Assembly: GCF_005845215.1 (NCBI RefSeq)
Contig: NZ_SPHO01000012.1
Span: 1 to 64,000, forward strand
Length of the DNA: 64,000 nt
Origin: Clostridium sp. 1001271st1 H5
Lineage (GTDB): Bacteria > Bacillota > Clostridia > Lachnospirales > Lachnospiraceae
Reading direction: 5' to 3'
The notes beneath the pieces are model-generated. The model had not been told where the DNA came from. It ran no database searches and saw only the letters and a list, made by a program, of their open reading frames with translations. Position 1 is the first letter of the stretch. The number at the start of each line of letters is the position of its first letter. Of this stretch, positions 8,245-18,096 are shown in pieces. Position numbers and translations under genes: made by a program.

Positions 8245-9434
8245 CGGCTATGTTCTCTTCTCCATGTTGTGATTTTTCTCAGTAACATTACTGGCATAAT
8301 CATCTTAATCTTCGTCTTGATTCCCACACTACGTCTAATAGCTTTTATACTGTTCAAAAGTTCAATTCGTTTTTTCAATTTTTCATATCTAGCATCAATT
8401 GAGCTTCTATTTTTAGAATAAATTAATTTTTTGTCAAGTTCTTCTATTTTTAGATTTCTTTTATCGAATCCATTCCAAAGTATGCGTCCTTTTTCATTAT
8501 TTATAATCAGAGTAGATATTCCTAAATGATTATAAATCGTGCTATTCTTATCTGCTCCATGTAAATCGCCTACTGTGAAGTCAGAATAGTGTCTCCACTC
8601 TCTAAATGGACAGCTGTGGCAACTATCACGTTGAAGAATCTGAAACCCAATACCTAATTCTGTATTATAGAATTCTTTAAATAATTTTTTCCCACTTTCA
8701 AATCTAACCATTAAAAACTGTGGAATCCAATTATCAAGTTCCCGCCATTTATATCGCATATTTAAATATACAGTTTTAGACTTGAATTTTTTTTCTAAAT
8801 ATTCAACGTATTCTTGAAGAATACGCGGACTTGATGAACCTTTACAAATAAAATCCATAGTCCAAAGCTTTTCATAATCTTTTCGATCTAGATAATAATA
8901 AAGTGCGGCTACCTCACATGGCGCTCCTGTAAATAAGACTGCTTCATCATTTTGAAGTCGTTCCTTCACCTGAATATATATTCTTTTCTTATTGCTTTGA
9001 AAATATTTAGAACTTTTCATTTTATAAATATCTTTATAATCCTTGCTTAAACAATGCTCTATTTTCTTGAAATCATCTGTATAAACAGCCCCTACTATAT
9101 TTCCATCCGGATACATCTTCTTAAAACAATCTACCAAAAATGAAAATACTCCTCCAGACGCACTTTGCAATAAGATATCGTTATTAACATGACTAACACC
9201 ATAATAAGTTTCTTCACTATTTATTGATGGAACAATATTTAACATCGGACATATCTTTAAGCATTTGTTACAACCAATACATTTGTCTGCTTGTATTATT
9301 GGATATAAAAAGCCTATAGAATCGTCTTTTAATGATAGTGCTGAAACTGGGCATACATTTACACAAGCCTCACATCCTGAGCATTTCTGAACAGGCATAT
9401 ATTCAAAGACGGGGCACTTTTTGTTCTCTATCAT
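8241..9434 (-). CDS. 4Fe-4S / F420-hydrogenase beta-subunit family protein
   Basis: A 397-residue protein with two N-terminal ferredoxin clusters, CSGCEACVNVCP (about 18-29) and CIGCNKCLKICP (about 51-62). A C-terminal FrhB/FdhB-type domain follows, with VGAVYTDDF, FTGAPCEVAALY and SCHSCPFREWRHYSDFTVGD. In glycan clusters of Firmicutes and Bacteroidetes this family is repeatedly found beside polysaccharide pyruvyltransferase genes, as it is here. Its exact reaction there is not settled; electron transfer to a sugar modification is one possibility. It overlaps the following epimerase start by 4 bases. Confidence 0.85.
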   Translation of the reverse strand: MIENKKCPVFEYMPVQKCSGCEACVNVCPVSALSLKDDSIGFLYPIIQADKCIGCNKCLKICPMLNIVPSINSEETYYGVSHVNNDILLQSASGGVFSFLVDCFKKMYPDGNIVGAVYTDDFKKIEHCLSKDYKDIYKMKSSKYFQSNKKRIYIQVKERLQNDEAVLFTGAPCEVAALYYYLDRKDYEKLWTMDFICKGSSSPRILQEYVEYLEKKFKSKTVYLNMRYKWRELDNWIPQFLMVRFESGKKLFKEFYNTELGIGFQILQRDSCHSCPFREWRHYSDFTVGDLHGADKNSTIYNHLGISTLIINNEKGRILWNGFDKRNLKIEELDKKLIYSKNRSSIDARYEKLKKRIELLNSIKAIRRSVGIKTKIKMIMPVMLLRKITTWRREHSR

Positions 9435-9439
9435 TATAA

Positions 9440-10543
9440 TTAATCATCCCTTAACGCATTTTTAAGAAATAATACGGATTCATTTTTTAAATCGTTCATC
9501 TTACTTAGCACTGGCACATAATCTAATGTATATTCTTCCAGATTATCAACCTGTTTTAATGTAGATAAAATCCGGTTTTGTAATCCAAGTTGATTTAATA
9601 TACTACGCTTTCTTTCATCTTTTATGTTAACATCTTCCAGTACAAAAATTGGCCTTTCCAACTTAAGTGATAATGCAGTTCCATGAAATGAATTAGTACA
9701 TACCAAGGCAGCATTTCTAATAAGTGTGAGATACTCTTTAGGTCCTGCATCAATTATATTCTCTCCAATATTATTGTGGTATGGCCATTCCGGTGTTATC
9801 ATTTTGATTTGCAGATTAAATTTATTTGCCAACCGGCTTATTATATCCATATTTCTAGAGGAATTCCCATAACCATCTAAAGAATAATAAAAAAGATATG
9901 GATCACAATTCATTTCTTCAGTAAATTGAAGAAATACTTCTTTTTCTATTAATAAGGTTGGATCCAAAACAACGGCCACATCCTTTTTCGTAATCTTAGA
10001 TAACACTTTTGAGCCGCCTTTTTCTCTACATGAAATAGCCTTAAAGCTTAGTAGTAAATCCTTATATGGTGATAAATCATCTTTAGATGCCAATCCAATA
10101 CTAGGTGCGTAAGCAATTTTTTCCTTTTTAGTAAAGTTAAGCATATATGCTAAGCTAAAATCAGAAGTTTTCAGTGGATTCCAAATTTGATCGCTTCCAC
10201 ATACAAAAAAATCATAATCATTCCTTATCTTAGTTAAATATTTTTCTTCATTGTATTTCTCATTTGAAAGGTTCAAATCGTTATTAATAAAATCATTAAA
10301 TCGTTTTTTTCTTCTTATTCGTCCTTTAAGTATTGGCAAGAATAGTATTGTCTTAACAAATCTCTTAATTCCATTTTTAGTACTAAAAATATCAGTATAG
10401 TCAAGCTGTTTCTTTTTTGAAAAATCAATTATTTTAGTTTTATATCCATAGGACTCTATGATGTTTTGAAGAGAATATGCTTGAATTACAGCACCGTAAT
10501 TGTATACTCTATGAAATGTTATTATTCCAATGTTTTTTTTCAT
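9440..10543 (-). CDS. Polysaccharide pyruvyl transferase family protein
   Basis: A 367-residue protein of the CsaB/ExoV-like pyruvyltransferase family. Recognisable parts are the N-terminus IGIITFHRVYNYGAVIQAYS, the central FFVCGSDQIWNP and the C-terminal VCTNSFHGTALSLKLERPI, with its substrate-binding SFHG. It is expected to place a ketal-linked pyruvate on a sugar, adding negative charge to the polymer. It overlaps the polymerase gene by 35 bases (10509-10543); an AAAGGACG ribosome site just upstream of ATG 10543 supports the start. Confidence 0.85.
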   Translation of the reverse strand: MKKNIGIITFHRVYNYGAVIQAYSLQNIIESYGYKTKIIDFSKKKQLDYTDIFSTKNGIKRFVKTILFLPILKGRIRRKKRFNDFINNDLNLSNEKYNEEKYLTKIRNDYDFFVCGSDQIWNPLKTSDFSLAYMLNFTKKEKIAYAPSIGLASKDDLSPYKDLLLSFKAISCREKGGSKVLSKITKKDVAVVLDPTLLIEKEVFLQFTEEMNCDPYLFYYSLDGYGNSSRNMDIISRLANKFNLQIKMITPEWPYHNNIGENIIDAGPKEYLTLIRNAALVCTNSFHGTALSLKLERPIFVLEDVNIKDERKRSILNQLGLQNRILSTLKQVDNLEEYTLDYVPVLSKMNDLKNESVLFLKNALRDD

Positions 10544-11870
10544 AAATAACGTCCTTTAATTTATTATTCAAAGTTAATTCCTTATCATATTTATGGGCAC
10601 TGTAAACGCTTCCTGCAACAATATAAAATATAAAACATGATGTGAAGCTAATCGCCGTATTGTTTACAAGTGAGGTAATTAAAAGACCTACATTCAGCCA
10701 TAAGCTTACCCGACTTACATTATAGAACTTTCCTTGCGATGCTTTAGACAAGGATATAAATAACTTATTATAAAAATAAGTATATAATACAATGGCAAAA
10801 ACCCCCATCTGACCAATAGCCGCTCCAATAAAGCTTTCTCCACTTGCCAATAACTCTGTACGGCCTCCATAATTGTATCCTAGGTTTCCCACAGTTCCAA
10901 CACCTCGACCAAATGGATAAACAAATAAACACCTAAGATTATCTATTAATCCAGCGATATGCATCACCCCATTTGTGCCGCTACAAATAACATATCCAAT
11001 TCCACCTATTAAAATTAATACAAACGCACATCTAGTCCAAAATGACAGTTCTCTCTGATGCCAAATCTCACCTAGTGCAAATGTAAATGCAAATAAAGCT
11101 ATAATTATTCCACCTTTAGCCAATGTACTTAAAAGTGCTAAAGATAATATAACAACTGTAATTGCCTTCAGCAGTTTGTTTTTGAAAATTCCTTTTATAA
11201 ATATGGATACAATTAAAGCAAATGCAAACAATTGTCCTAAGATAACTGGCTCTGCTAAAAAAGATGCCATTCTTCTAAGACGTACTCCTAAATCCCATGA
11301 ATAAAATGCGCCATGCACTCCCTCAGGCGAAAGACCGGTTTCAGTACCTTTTAGTGTTGCAAAAGATTTATATCCTAATTTTAACCAAAAATTTGTACCA
11401 ATGGCCATCTCAATCCATCCAAAAACAGCAGATACAACCATTAGCTTTACAAAAAACAATAATACTTTTCTTATCTGTGCTGAATCTTTAAGGCAAACAG
11501 AACCTAAGACAAAGAAAATAAAAGGCAAATAGAGTTGTCTAATTGATGCAAGCAGGCCAGTCATACTACTACTTCCATGGATAAAGCCATAAACCACAAT
11601 CATAATGGTACAAATAATACATCCAAATTGAAATTTACTAATTTGCCCATACTTTATTAAACCATTTGCAATCAATAACACTACATATGCTTCTTTTACC
11701 ATAATAAATAAATTAAAGCCTTCTTTACTAAGATTAGATGATGCAATAATTAGTATAAAATTTTGAAATACACACATTAAGACAAGAATATTAATACTAA
11801 TGTAATTCAACTTCTTGATACCATATAATGCAAATAAGGACCATATCGTCACCAATAGAAAACTTGTCAT
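10509..11870 (-). CDS. O-antigen polymerase/ligase-like membrane protein (Wzy candidate)
   Basis: A 453-residue protein with roughly 11-12 membrane spans and a long external loop at about residues 270-330 rich in glycine and arginine (FVYPFGRGVGTVGN, YNYGGRTELLASGESFIG), the layout of Wzy/WaaL proteins. Wzy joins repeat units on the outer face of the membrane. Primary sequence is poorly conserved in this family, so the call rests on topology, the loop and the neighbours (flippase, transferases, Wzz proteins). Confidence 0.75.
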   Translation of the reverse strand: MTSFLLVTIWSLFALYGIKKLNYISINILVLMCVFQNFILIIASSNLSKEGFNLFIMVKEAYVVLLIANGLIKYGQISKFQFGCIICTIMIVVYGFIHGSSSMTGLLASIRQLYLPFIFFVLGSVCLKDSAQIRKVLLFFVKLMVVSAVFGWIEMAIGTNFWLKLGYKSFATLKGTETGLSPEGVHGAFYSWDLGVRLRRMASFLAEPVILGQLFAFALIVSIFIKGIFKNKLLKAITVVILSLALLSTLAKGGIIIALFAFTFALGEIWHQRELSFWTRCAFVLILIGGIGYVICSGTNGVMHIAGLIDNLRCLFVYPFGRGVGTVGNLGYNYGGRTELLASGESFIGAAIGQMGVFAIVLYTYFYNKLFISLSKASQGKFYNVSRVSLWLNVGLLITSLVNNTAISFTSCFIFYIVAGSVYSAHKYDKELTLNNKLKDVIYEKKHWNNNIS

Positions 11871-11872
11871 AA

Positions 11873-13075
11873 TTATTCACCACTTATTAGTTTTTTAATA
11901 AAGTCATTATAGTCCTTACCAATAGAATTCCAATCATACTTCTCTTTGAACAATTGATATGCTTGAAACTCTTGCTCCCTATATTTTTCTGGATTAATTA
12001 AAATATCTATGCACTTTTCAGCAAAGGTATCCGAATCATTACACAGAGATAGATGCTTCTGATTTTGGAAAGCAGTCCCTTCTACTCCATGGTCAGTTGT
12101 AATAATATGCTTTCTAAAGGCTACTGCTTCCAATAATTTCCCTTTTACACCACCACCAGATAATAGCGGAAGAATCACTATATTTGCCAGAGCATAAAGT
12201 TCTTTCATACTTGAAAAATTAGGTATTATTGTAATGTTACTATTAGCCATATTAAGTATTTTTTCTTCTGGATTTGAACCCGCAATTATGAGTTTTGCAT
12301 CTGGTACAATCTGCAATACTTTTGGAAATACATTTTTTACAAACCATATAATTGCTTCTATATTTGGAATAGCTATATAATCCAGACGCCCCACGAACAG
12401 TAATGTTTTGCTATTTAGTCCAGATATTTCTTGATTATAATCATTTGCTCCCAAGGGAATTGTTTTAAGTATAGCATTTCCTGTATTTATTTTTTTTTCG
12501 AAGAACTTATAATCCTCTTCCGAAAAAAAGGTGATTCCCGAAAAAATATTGCTCTTGTAAATTTTTCTTTCATATCGTTCTAATCTAAAAGATTCCAAAT
12601 AATATGCTAGTCTTTTAATGCCAGATATACTTTTCACATGCTTCATATCTCTCATACGAATATACTCGACATTATGCTGATTAATTGTTATCACTAAGGT
12701 AGGATTACTCCTTTTTATTGCAACAACATTTTTGACCATGTTAGGAAAGTCTACAATAACTATATCGATTTTTTTTTCTTCAACCAATTGGTTGAGTTCA
12801 TTTACAATATCCTGTCTGTATCTACTTGCTACTGAATACGGCATAAAAAGACTCTTGAAAAGAGTTAAAACCTTATTCGTACTTCTATCATAGAAGTGTA
12901 CTTCTGTGCAATACCTTTCCATCTCTGTTGTATTATTTTTTTCTTCTGAATTATATGCTATTGAAAAAAGAAAAATATTATTTTTCTTAGAAAGTTGTAC
13001 TATTCTATTATATACACCATTTCTACCACCTATCGGCGGAAAAGGAACCTCTGGTGTCAACCACGCAATATTCAT
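11873..13075 (-). CDS. Glycosyltransferase family 4/1
   Basis: A 400-residue GT-B glycosyltransferase. The N-terminal glycine-rich loop is LTPEVPFPPIGGRNGVYNR. The C-terminal domain has LLFVGRLDYIAIPNIEAI, AKLIIAGSNPEEKI and the donor-binding LLSGGGVKGKLLEAVAFRK, containing the ExxA/E part of family GT4. It is cytoplasmic and adds a nucleotide-activated sugar. I start it at ATG 13075, which overlaps the stop of the upstream dehydratase gene as ATGA and has GGAG about 8 bases upstream; the TTG at 13090 is less likely. Confidence 0.85.
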   Translation of the reverse strand: MNIAWLTPEVPFPPIGGRNGVYNRIVQLSKKNNIFLFSIAYNSEEKNNTTEMERYCTEVHFYDRSTNKVLTLFKSLFMPYSVASRYRQDIVNELNQLVEEKKIDIVIVDFPNMVKNVVAIKRSNPTLVITINQHNVEYIRMRDMKHVKSISGIKRLAYYLESFRLERYERKIYKSNIFSGITFFSEEDYKFFEKKINTGNAILKTIPLGANDYNQEISGLNSKTLLFVGRLDYIAIPNIEAIIWFVKNVFPKVLQIVPDAKLIIAGSNPEEKILNMANSNITIIPNFSSMKELYALANIVILPLLSGGGVKGKLLEAVAFRKHIITTDHGVEGTAFQNQKHLSLCNDSDTFAEKCIDILINPEKYREQEFQAYQLFKEKYDWNSIGKDYNDFIKKLISGE

Positions 13076-14040
13076 TTCATGTTTCTCCAATACTGTAGCA
13101 TGTCAGCAATCGTCTGTTTCATTGGAATATCCTGTTTCCATCCTGTATGCCTCTTAAGCTTTGAAACATCACCTACTATGATTCTTTCATCTGTAGGTCT
13201 GATTAGCGACTGATCAACATTTAGCTTTAGAGTATGCCCAATCTGTTCTTCAATCATTGAAACAATATCTCTCATTTGATAAATATAATTAGAAGAAATA
13301 TTATATGCATCTCCAGATTTCCCTTTTTCAGCAAGGAGATTAAGTGCCTTTACAAGATCTCTTTGATCCATAATAGCTCTTCTGGTTTCCAGATTGCCCA
13401 CTCTAAGCTCATAAACTCCTTTTTTTTCTGCTTCTACTGCCCGACGCGTAAAGTCAGATGTAACATCATTTACTTTTCTGGTACCCGTTGAGTTGAAAAT
13501 TCTAGCACGTATACAACGAATATGATCATTCATAAAGTACTGATACGAAATCAAATCCTGCCCGACTTTACTTACACCATAAGGGTGTAGTGGTAATAAT
13601 TCGGCCTCCTCCTTAACATATATTTTATCACCTTCAAGTTTATTTAATGTTTGCCCATACTCTGCACTGGAACAAGCTACTATAACAATAGGATTATAGT
13701 CTGTTTTTATGTACTTTCTTGCTTTCTTTATTGCCTCAAAGATTGAAACTGTCCCATTAATATTTACGTCAATTGTCTCCGCGGGATTCACCCAAGAAAC
13801 TGTCGGATAGCTTTGAGCAGCAAGGTGATATATCTGTTCTGGAAGATTGTCCATAACAATCTCATCAATTCCTTCTCCATATCGCAAATCACATTGAATA
13901 AATTTTACAGGAACTTTAATCTGCTCTATATTCTTTTTGTTTTTGTGCCAAATGCCAAGTACATTGTCACCCTTTTCATATAAAAATTCCACCAAATGTG
14001 AACCAACCATTCCGCCTGCACCTGTAACTAAAACATTCAT
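13072..14040 (-). CDS. GDP-mannose 4,6-dehydratase/reductase-like SDR
   Basis: A 322-residue extended SDR. GAGGMVGSHL (residues 7-16) binds NAD(P), YHLAAQSYPTVSWVNP follows the GDP-mannose 4,6-dehydratase/RMD pattern, and YGVSK gives the catalytic tyrosine and lysine. The stretch RVGNLETRRAIMDQRDLV is close to the GDP-mannose dehydratase substrate loop. It probably makes or reduces a GDP-6-deoxy-4-keto sugar. Together with the heptose-kinase-like gene at 15306, a GDP-6-deoxyheptose route is possible but unproven, since the other heptose enzymes are not in the window. Confidence 0.8.
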   Translation of the reverse strand: MNVLVTGAGGMVGSHLVEFLYEKGDNVLGIWHKNKKNIEQIKVPVKFIQCDLRYGEGIDEIVMDNLPEQIYHLAAQSYPTVSWVNPAETIDVNINGTVSIFEAIKKARKYIKTDYNPIVIVACSSAEYGQTLNKLEGDKIYVKEEAELLPLHPYGVSKVGQDLISYQYFMNDHIRCIRARIFNSTGTRKVNDVTSDFTRRAVEAEKKGVYELRVGNLETRRAIMDQRDLVKALNLLAEKGKSGDAYNISSNYIYQMRDIVSMIEEQIGHTLKLNVDQSLIRPTDERIIVGDVSKLKRHTGWKQDIPMKQTIADMLQYWRNMK

Positions 14041-14049
14041 TGTATTCCT

Positions 14050-14790
14050 CTATTTCTTATACTTAATAATTAGTTTGATAATTTTAATGTCATCAATAAA
14101 ATATCTTTTAAACATACGCTTAGGCTCTTTTAAAAACCTATAAAACCATTCCAATCCATGCTCACTCATCCACTTCGGTGATCTTCGTACATTTTCTGCA
14201 AGAAAATCCACAGTTGCTCCTGCACACACCGATACTGTTGCATCATATCTCATATAATTATCATATATCCACTTTTCTTGCTTAGGGCAACCAAAACAAG
14301 CTATAAGTAAATCTGGATGTACTCTAGAAATCACTTTATTAATTTTTTCTAGTTCTCTTGTATCATTTTCAAATCCAAATGGCGGAGCATAGGTTCCTAC
14401 AATTTTAATTTCTGAATACTTATTTTCCAAATTCGATTTTGCTTTCTCAGCGATACCCTCTTTTCCTCCAATAATAAAAATGGTATATCCTTTCTTAGCA
14501 GCTAGCTCACACAATTCTGGCACAAGATCTGAACCCGATACTTTTACTTTGACTGGCTGTTTATGCCATTTTGCTATCCAAACAAGAGGCTGTCCATCAA
14601 CAATCACTATATCTGCCTCGTCTACTATTAGTTTAAGTCTAGTATCATGTTCAATTTTCATTACCACATCAACATTGAGTGCTACAATATAACTTTTCTT
14701 TTTACACTCAATCATACTTTCTATTGCATGTATGGTTTCTTGCATATCCATATTGTTTATGTAGGTATTTAGTAAAGGCTGTTTCTTCAT
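14050..14790 (-). CDS. WecG/TagA/CpsF-family glycosyltransferase
   Basis: A 246-residue GT26 protein. Typical segments are VVMKIEHDTRL, IVDGQPLVWIAKWHKQPV, the SGSDLVPELCELAAKKGYTIFI block split across residues 83-104, the GAPKQE-like CFGCPKQEKWI and CAGATVDFLAENVRRSPKWM. Family members (TagA, WecG, CpsF) add N-acetylmannosamine or a related sugar to the first lipid-linked sugar, so this is likely the second step after the priming transferase. The C-terminal EPKRMFKRYF resembles the membrane-associating tail known for TagA. Confidence 0.9.
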   Translation of the reverse strand: MKKQPLLNTYINNMDMQETIHAIESMIECKKKSYIVALNVDVVMKIEHDTRLKLIVDEADIVIVDGQPLVWIAKWHKQPVKVKVSGSDLVPELCELAAKKGYTIFIIGGKEGIAEKAKSNLENKYSEIKIVGTYAPPFGFENDTRELEKINKVISRVHPDLLIACFGCPKQEKWIYDNYMRYDATVSVCAGATVDFLAENVRRSPKWMSEHGLEWFYRFLKEPKRMFKRYFIDDIKIIKLIIKYKK

Positions 14791-15305
14791 ATTTGTCTAC
14801 TTTATCTTTCTCAAAAAAGATTATCTTACATCCAACATAAGTAGTTACATACAGATAAATATAGTTCCAGTATTATATAAGTCTCTGTTACTAAAACAAA
14901 AAATGCTAAATCTGTAGTTTTAGCAACCTTTCATCTATCTTAATTGGTAAAACCAATTGTTTATAATCCAAAGTAGTTATTTCAAAAAAATCGCTTAATC
15001 TATTGAGTTAATACAACCATTGTACCAATACCCCTAGCCCCTTAGCATTATTTATGTAATTCATAATAAAAGCAATACTTCATACACCACCAACAGCTTT
15101 GCTATTCCACCTATTTCTAAGTTATCTGTAAGATTGTCGGTTCTTACTTAAGTAATTTACAACTTTTCAGCACATACTACTTGAACGGAGAGAAGAGCTT
15201 TTAGTGACTCGTTAACTCACTTGCGATTTATTCATGAGCAACTACTGGCTGTTATTACCTTCAGTTAAAAAATCTATATGTTTTTAGTATCATTTCCATG
15301 AACTT
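14791..15305. other. AT-rich intergenic stretch, no gene seen
   Basis: These 515 bases separate the WecG/TagA-type gene from the kinase gene, both on the minus strand. No reading frame of useful length or RNA gene was recognised. One small perfect inverted repeat (AATTGGT, three-base loop, ACCAATT) sits near 14942-14958. The stretch may hold a promoter for the downstream genes or decayed sequence; I cannot place a promoter with confidence. Confidence 0.5.
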
Positions 15306-16313
15306 CTATTTTACTATTGCTTCATATGCTTCAGGAGAATAATGAATAACTCTTGTACCACCATCTTCAAATTTAAATGGAATATACATCAGATTCTTCA
15401 TGGCCTCTTTTACAGCCTTTTGTTTTTCCGGTTGAACATAGAACACAAGGAATCCCCCGCCGCCAGCTCCTAAAAGTTTTCCGCCCATAGCCCCAGCTGC
15501 AATTCCTTTTTCATATAATTCATCAATAGTGTCAGTACTAATTGCAGCACCTGTTCCTTTCTTTAATCGCCATGTGATATCAAGAAGTCGTCCAAAATCA
15601 TCTATATCTCTACTTTTGCTTACTAAAACTTGTTCTGCTTCATTTACAAGTTCATACATATGTTTTAGTCTGGCTCTTTTCTCATCAGTACCACTTACGT
15701 TATTTGTTTTCTGAACATCTGATGAAAATCTAGTAAAACCCGTAAAAAACATTAATAAATTATCGTTCAACCTCTTTTTTCTTTCAGGTGAGATGATTAT
15801 CGGAAGGACTTCGTAATCATTTTCCTTAAAATTAATTCTATTAAATCCACCAAATGACGCCGCTATTTGATCTTGCCATCCTCCAACTTCATTGCAAAGA
15901 ACCCTTTCCAAATATATGGCCTCGTTAGCTAACTTCTTTTTATCAGCATATTTTCCTTTTAGTGCATAAAAGGCATTTAGCATTCCAACTGAAAAAGAAG
16001 AACTTGTTCCTAACCCTGAACGAGCCGGCAAATCTGCTTCGTAAATTAGCCTTATCTCATGCATATTCAACATTTTCATAGCTTCTCTAATAGCCGGATG
16101 GTTAATATCTTCAATATTTTTTACTTTCTCTATCTTAGAATATGTTATTTCTGTTTTATAATCAAAAAAACGTGGCAGGTGTCGAACATTCACATAACAG
16201 TACTTATCAAAAGTAGTGGATATTACAGCTCCGTTATTTTCTTTAAAGTAATCCTCCATATCTGTACCACCGCCAAAAAATGACATTCTAAATGGTGTTT
16301 TTGTAATAATCAT
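15306..16313 (-). CDS. GHMP kinase, heptose-7-phosphate kinase (HddA)-like
   Basis: A 335-residue GHMP-family sugar kinase. It begins with ITKTPFRMSFFGGGTDMEDY, typical of D-glycero-D-manno-heptose 7-phosphate kinase (HddA) and L-fucokinase relatives. The ATP loop is LPARSGLGTSSSFSVGM (about 95-111) and the C-terminal motif is GGKLLGAGGGGFLVFY. It phosphorylates a sugar at C1 before nucleotide activation. Substrate choice between heptose phosphate and another sugar cannot be settled. It stands apart from its neighbours, with long spacers on both sides, and may have its own promoter. Confidence 0.8.
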   Translation of the reverse strand: MIITKTPFRMSFFGGGTDMEDYFKENNGAVISTTFDKYCYVNVRHLPRFFDYKTEITYSKIEKVKNIEDINHPAIREAMKMLNMHEIRLIYEADLPARSGLGTSSSFSVGMLNAFYALKGKYADKKKLANEAIYLERVLCNEVGGWQDQIAASFGGFNRINFKENDYEVLPIIISPERKKRLNDNLLMFFTGFTRFSSDVQKTNNVSGTDEKRARLKHMYELVNEAEQVLVSKSRDIDDFGRLLDITWRLKKGTGAAISTDTIDELYEKGIAAGAMGGKLLGAGGGGFLVFYVQPEKQKAVKEAMKNLMYIPFKFEDGGTRVIHYSPEAYEAIVK

Positions 16314-17076
16314 TATAATTATGTATGATGTTTATAAAGCACAAAACATCATATTCCTTTCCTTTTTCTTAATCTATGTTGTAGTTACTGTGGACTTTAG
16401 ATTTCACAAATAGCTAGGCTACTCAGCTGGAGTAGATTACCATCTAGTGTTCTTATCATGTTACAGAGCTTTAAAAAGAGAGATGGGAACTCTTAGTTTA
16501 TGTAGTGCTTGATGGTTGCTAAACTCAGCTTTTTCTTAGTAGTTGACTGTTCAACTTACCAAATGTCTATTGTAGCATCTATTTTAGCTAATACTACTTA
16601 CTTATGCTATCCCCTCCATAAGCCTTAACTCAAACGTAAATCACCGTTAAAACCTGCTTATTTCTGGCATTGTTTTAATGAATGGTGAAATGATACTAGA
16701 TAAAATGGATGACATTCATCGTCTTCTACACCATATAAATTATTTGACAAATTAATTCCTTTTGTGTATTTGTACGGTAACTTTTTGAACTGGGAAACCT
16801 CGTATATCCATAAGAAACTCATGGGGATTGCATTTTATTCTTATGAATGTAACTTATGAATTCATAAAAATAATTCAGGTTACAAAGCTAGCTATATTTT
16901 CCTTAATGATTATCAATTATTTACGTTTTTACTCAACTGTTGTTCATTCAATAATGGACAGTGACTTTTTTGCAAAAGCAAACTTTAAATAATTGCTATT
17001 ATTTTGACCATCAAAAATGGGCTACCTGCCAGCAAATAGTGCTGTTAGGTAACCCGTTACATCTTTTAGGCTTATA
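16314..17076. other. Long AT-rich spacer between kinase and recombinase genes
   Basis: No convincing gene lies in these 763 bases. A perfect 14-base palindrome, TTATGAATTCATAA, is at 16854-16867 and is bracketed by TGTAAC and GTTACA. A short hairpin, CTACT/AGTAG, lies near 16420-16435. A tiny frame beginning near 16679 (ATGAATGGTGAAATG) is only about 23 codons long and unsupported. The position next to a tyrosine recombinase makes a recombination site possible, but no clear repeat pair was found by eye. Confidence 0.45.
17015..17058 (-). terminator. Hairpin terminator of the recombinase gene
   Basis: The arms GGGCTACCTGCCAGC and GCTGTTAGGTAACCC pair with few mismatches around a 7-base loop. 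Read on the minus strand the stem is followed by an ATTTTTGA run, as in an intrinsic terminator. It lies about 20 bases after the recombinase stop codon. Confidence 0.7.
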
Positions 17077-18015
17077 TTAATTCATTAAAAAGTTCCTTTC
17101 ATTATACTTTATTAAAACCTCCTTTTTCCGCTCTATACTTACTTCTGTATATATCTGTGTGGTGGCAATGCTGGCATGTCCAAGCAATTCCTGTACATCT
17201 CTTAGATTAGCTCCATTATTGAGAAGATGACATGCGAAAGTATGACGTAAATAGTGAGGGGTAGCTTTAGGGTTGATATGGGAAATGTGTTTGTATTTGC
17301 TGAAAATATTTTCAATACCATATATGGATAGCTGCCTCCCATATCTGTTAATAAATATATGGTTAGTAGATGGATTTAAATTAACTCGAACAGAGAGCCA
17401 AGCCAAAAGCTTTTTTTGAACAGTGGGAGCAGAAATAAAAAGAAGCCGTTCCTTATTCCGTTTCCCACGAATCAGAATACTCTTGGAGACAGAATCAAAG
17501 TCTTCTAATAAAAGATTGGAAATCTCGCTGATGCGAAGACCAAGACAAAACAGCATTTCAATAATGCTCATATCTCGCAGACAAATTAATTGGCGGTAGG
17601 GGGAGGTTAGAGAGATATATTCCTGCTCTGTAGATTGGATAAGATATGTAATTTCTTGCTTGGTAAGGGTGCGGGGGAGATTGACGGGAAGCTGGAAATG
17701 CCTTGTTGAAAATCGAAAGAAAATTTCTTTGGCATATTCTTCACGAATAAGAAAATCGCAAAATTGTCGGATGGCTACATGTTTCCTATAAATGGAGCGG
17801 GGTTTCAATTTGACAATATTTTGGAGGAAATAGAAGTACTCCAGGAGGGTATTAGCATTGAATGCCGGCTTTTTTTGAGTCTGAATCCATCTGTTCAGAT
17901 GTGTTAAATCATAGCGATATGCACATACTGTTTTTGGGGATAGGTTACGTTCCGTTGAAATGGTAGAAAGAAATTGTTCAGTAAGTTTTGATTGATGTTC
18001 ATAATAAAATTTCAT
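17077..18015 (-). CDS. Tyrosine recombinase/integrase (XerC/D-like)
   Basis: A 312-residue site-specific recombinase. Residues about 5-95 form the N-terminal SAM-like core-binding domain (TERNLSPKTVCAYRYDL). The catalytic domain has a complete set: R161 (CLGLRISEIS), a basic beta-hairpin lysine near 185 (RGKRNKER), H254 and R257 (HYLRHTF), H280 (LLGHASIATTQ) and Y289. The length fits single-domain Xer enzymes that invert or resolve DNA rather than large phage integrases. Start ATG 18015 has AAGGAGGA upstream and a TATAAT element at 18045-18050. It lies between two halves of the polysaccharide region, so it may switch surface glycans; no invertible site was identified. Confidence 0.85.
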   Translation of the reverse strand: MKFYYEHQSKLTEQFLSTISTERNLSPKTVCAYRYDLTHLNRWIQTQKKPAFNANTLLEYFYFLQNIVKLKPRSIYRKHVAIRQFCDFLIREEYAKEIFFRFSTRHFQLPVNLPRTLTKQEITYLIQSTEQEYISLTSPYRQLICLRDMSIIEMLFCLGLRISEISNLLLEDFDSVSKSILIRGKRNKERLLFISAPTVQKKLLAWLSVRVNLNPSTNHIFINRYGRQLSIYGIENIFSKYKHISHINPKATPHYLRHTFACHLLNNGANLRDVQELLGHASIATTQIYTEVSIERKKEVLIKYNERNFLMN

Positions 18016-18096
18016 GTAGAGTCCTCCTTGATTTTAGTAGATATATTATATAAAAAGTAGTGAATTAAAGAAATAGGAAAGAGTTTTTTCGCAGTC

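Noticed and set aside
16679..16755. Small frame of about 23 codons in the kinase-recombinase spacer
   Set aside because: It has no ribosome site and no recognisable product.
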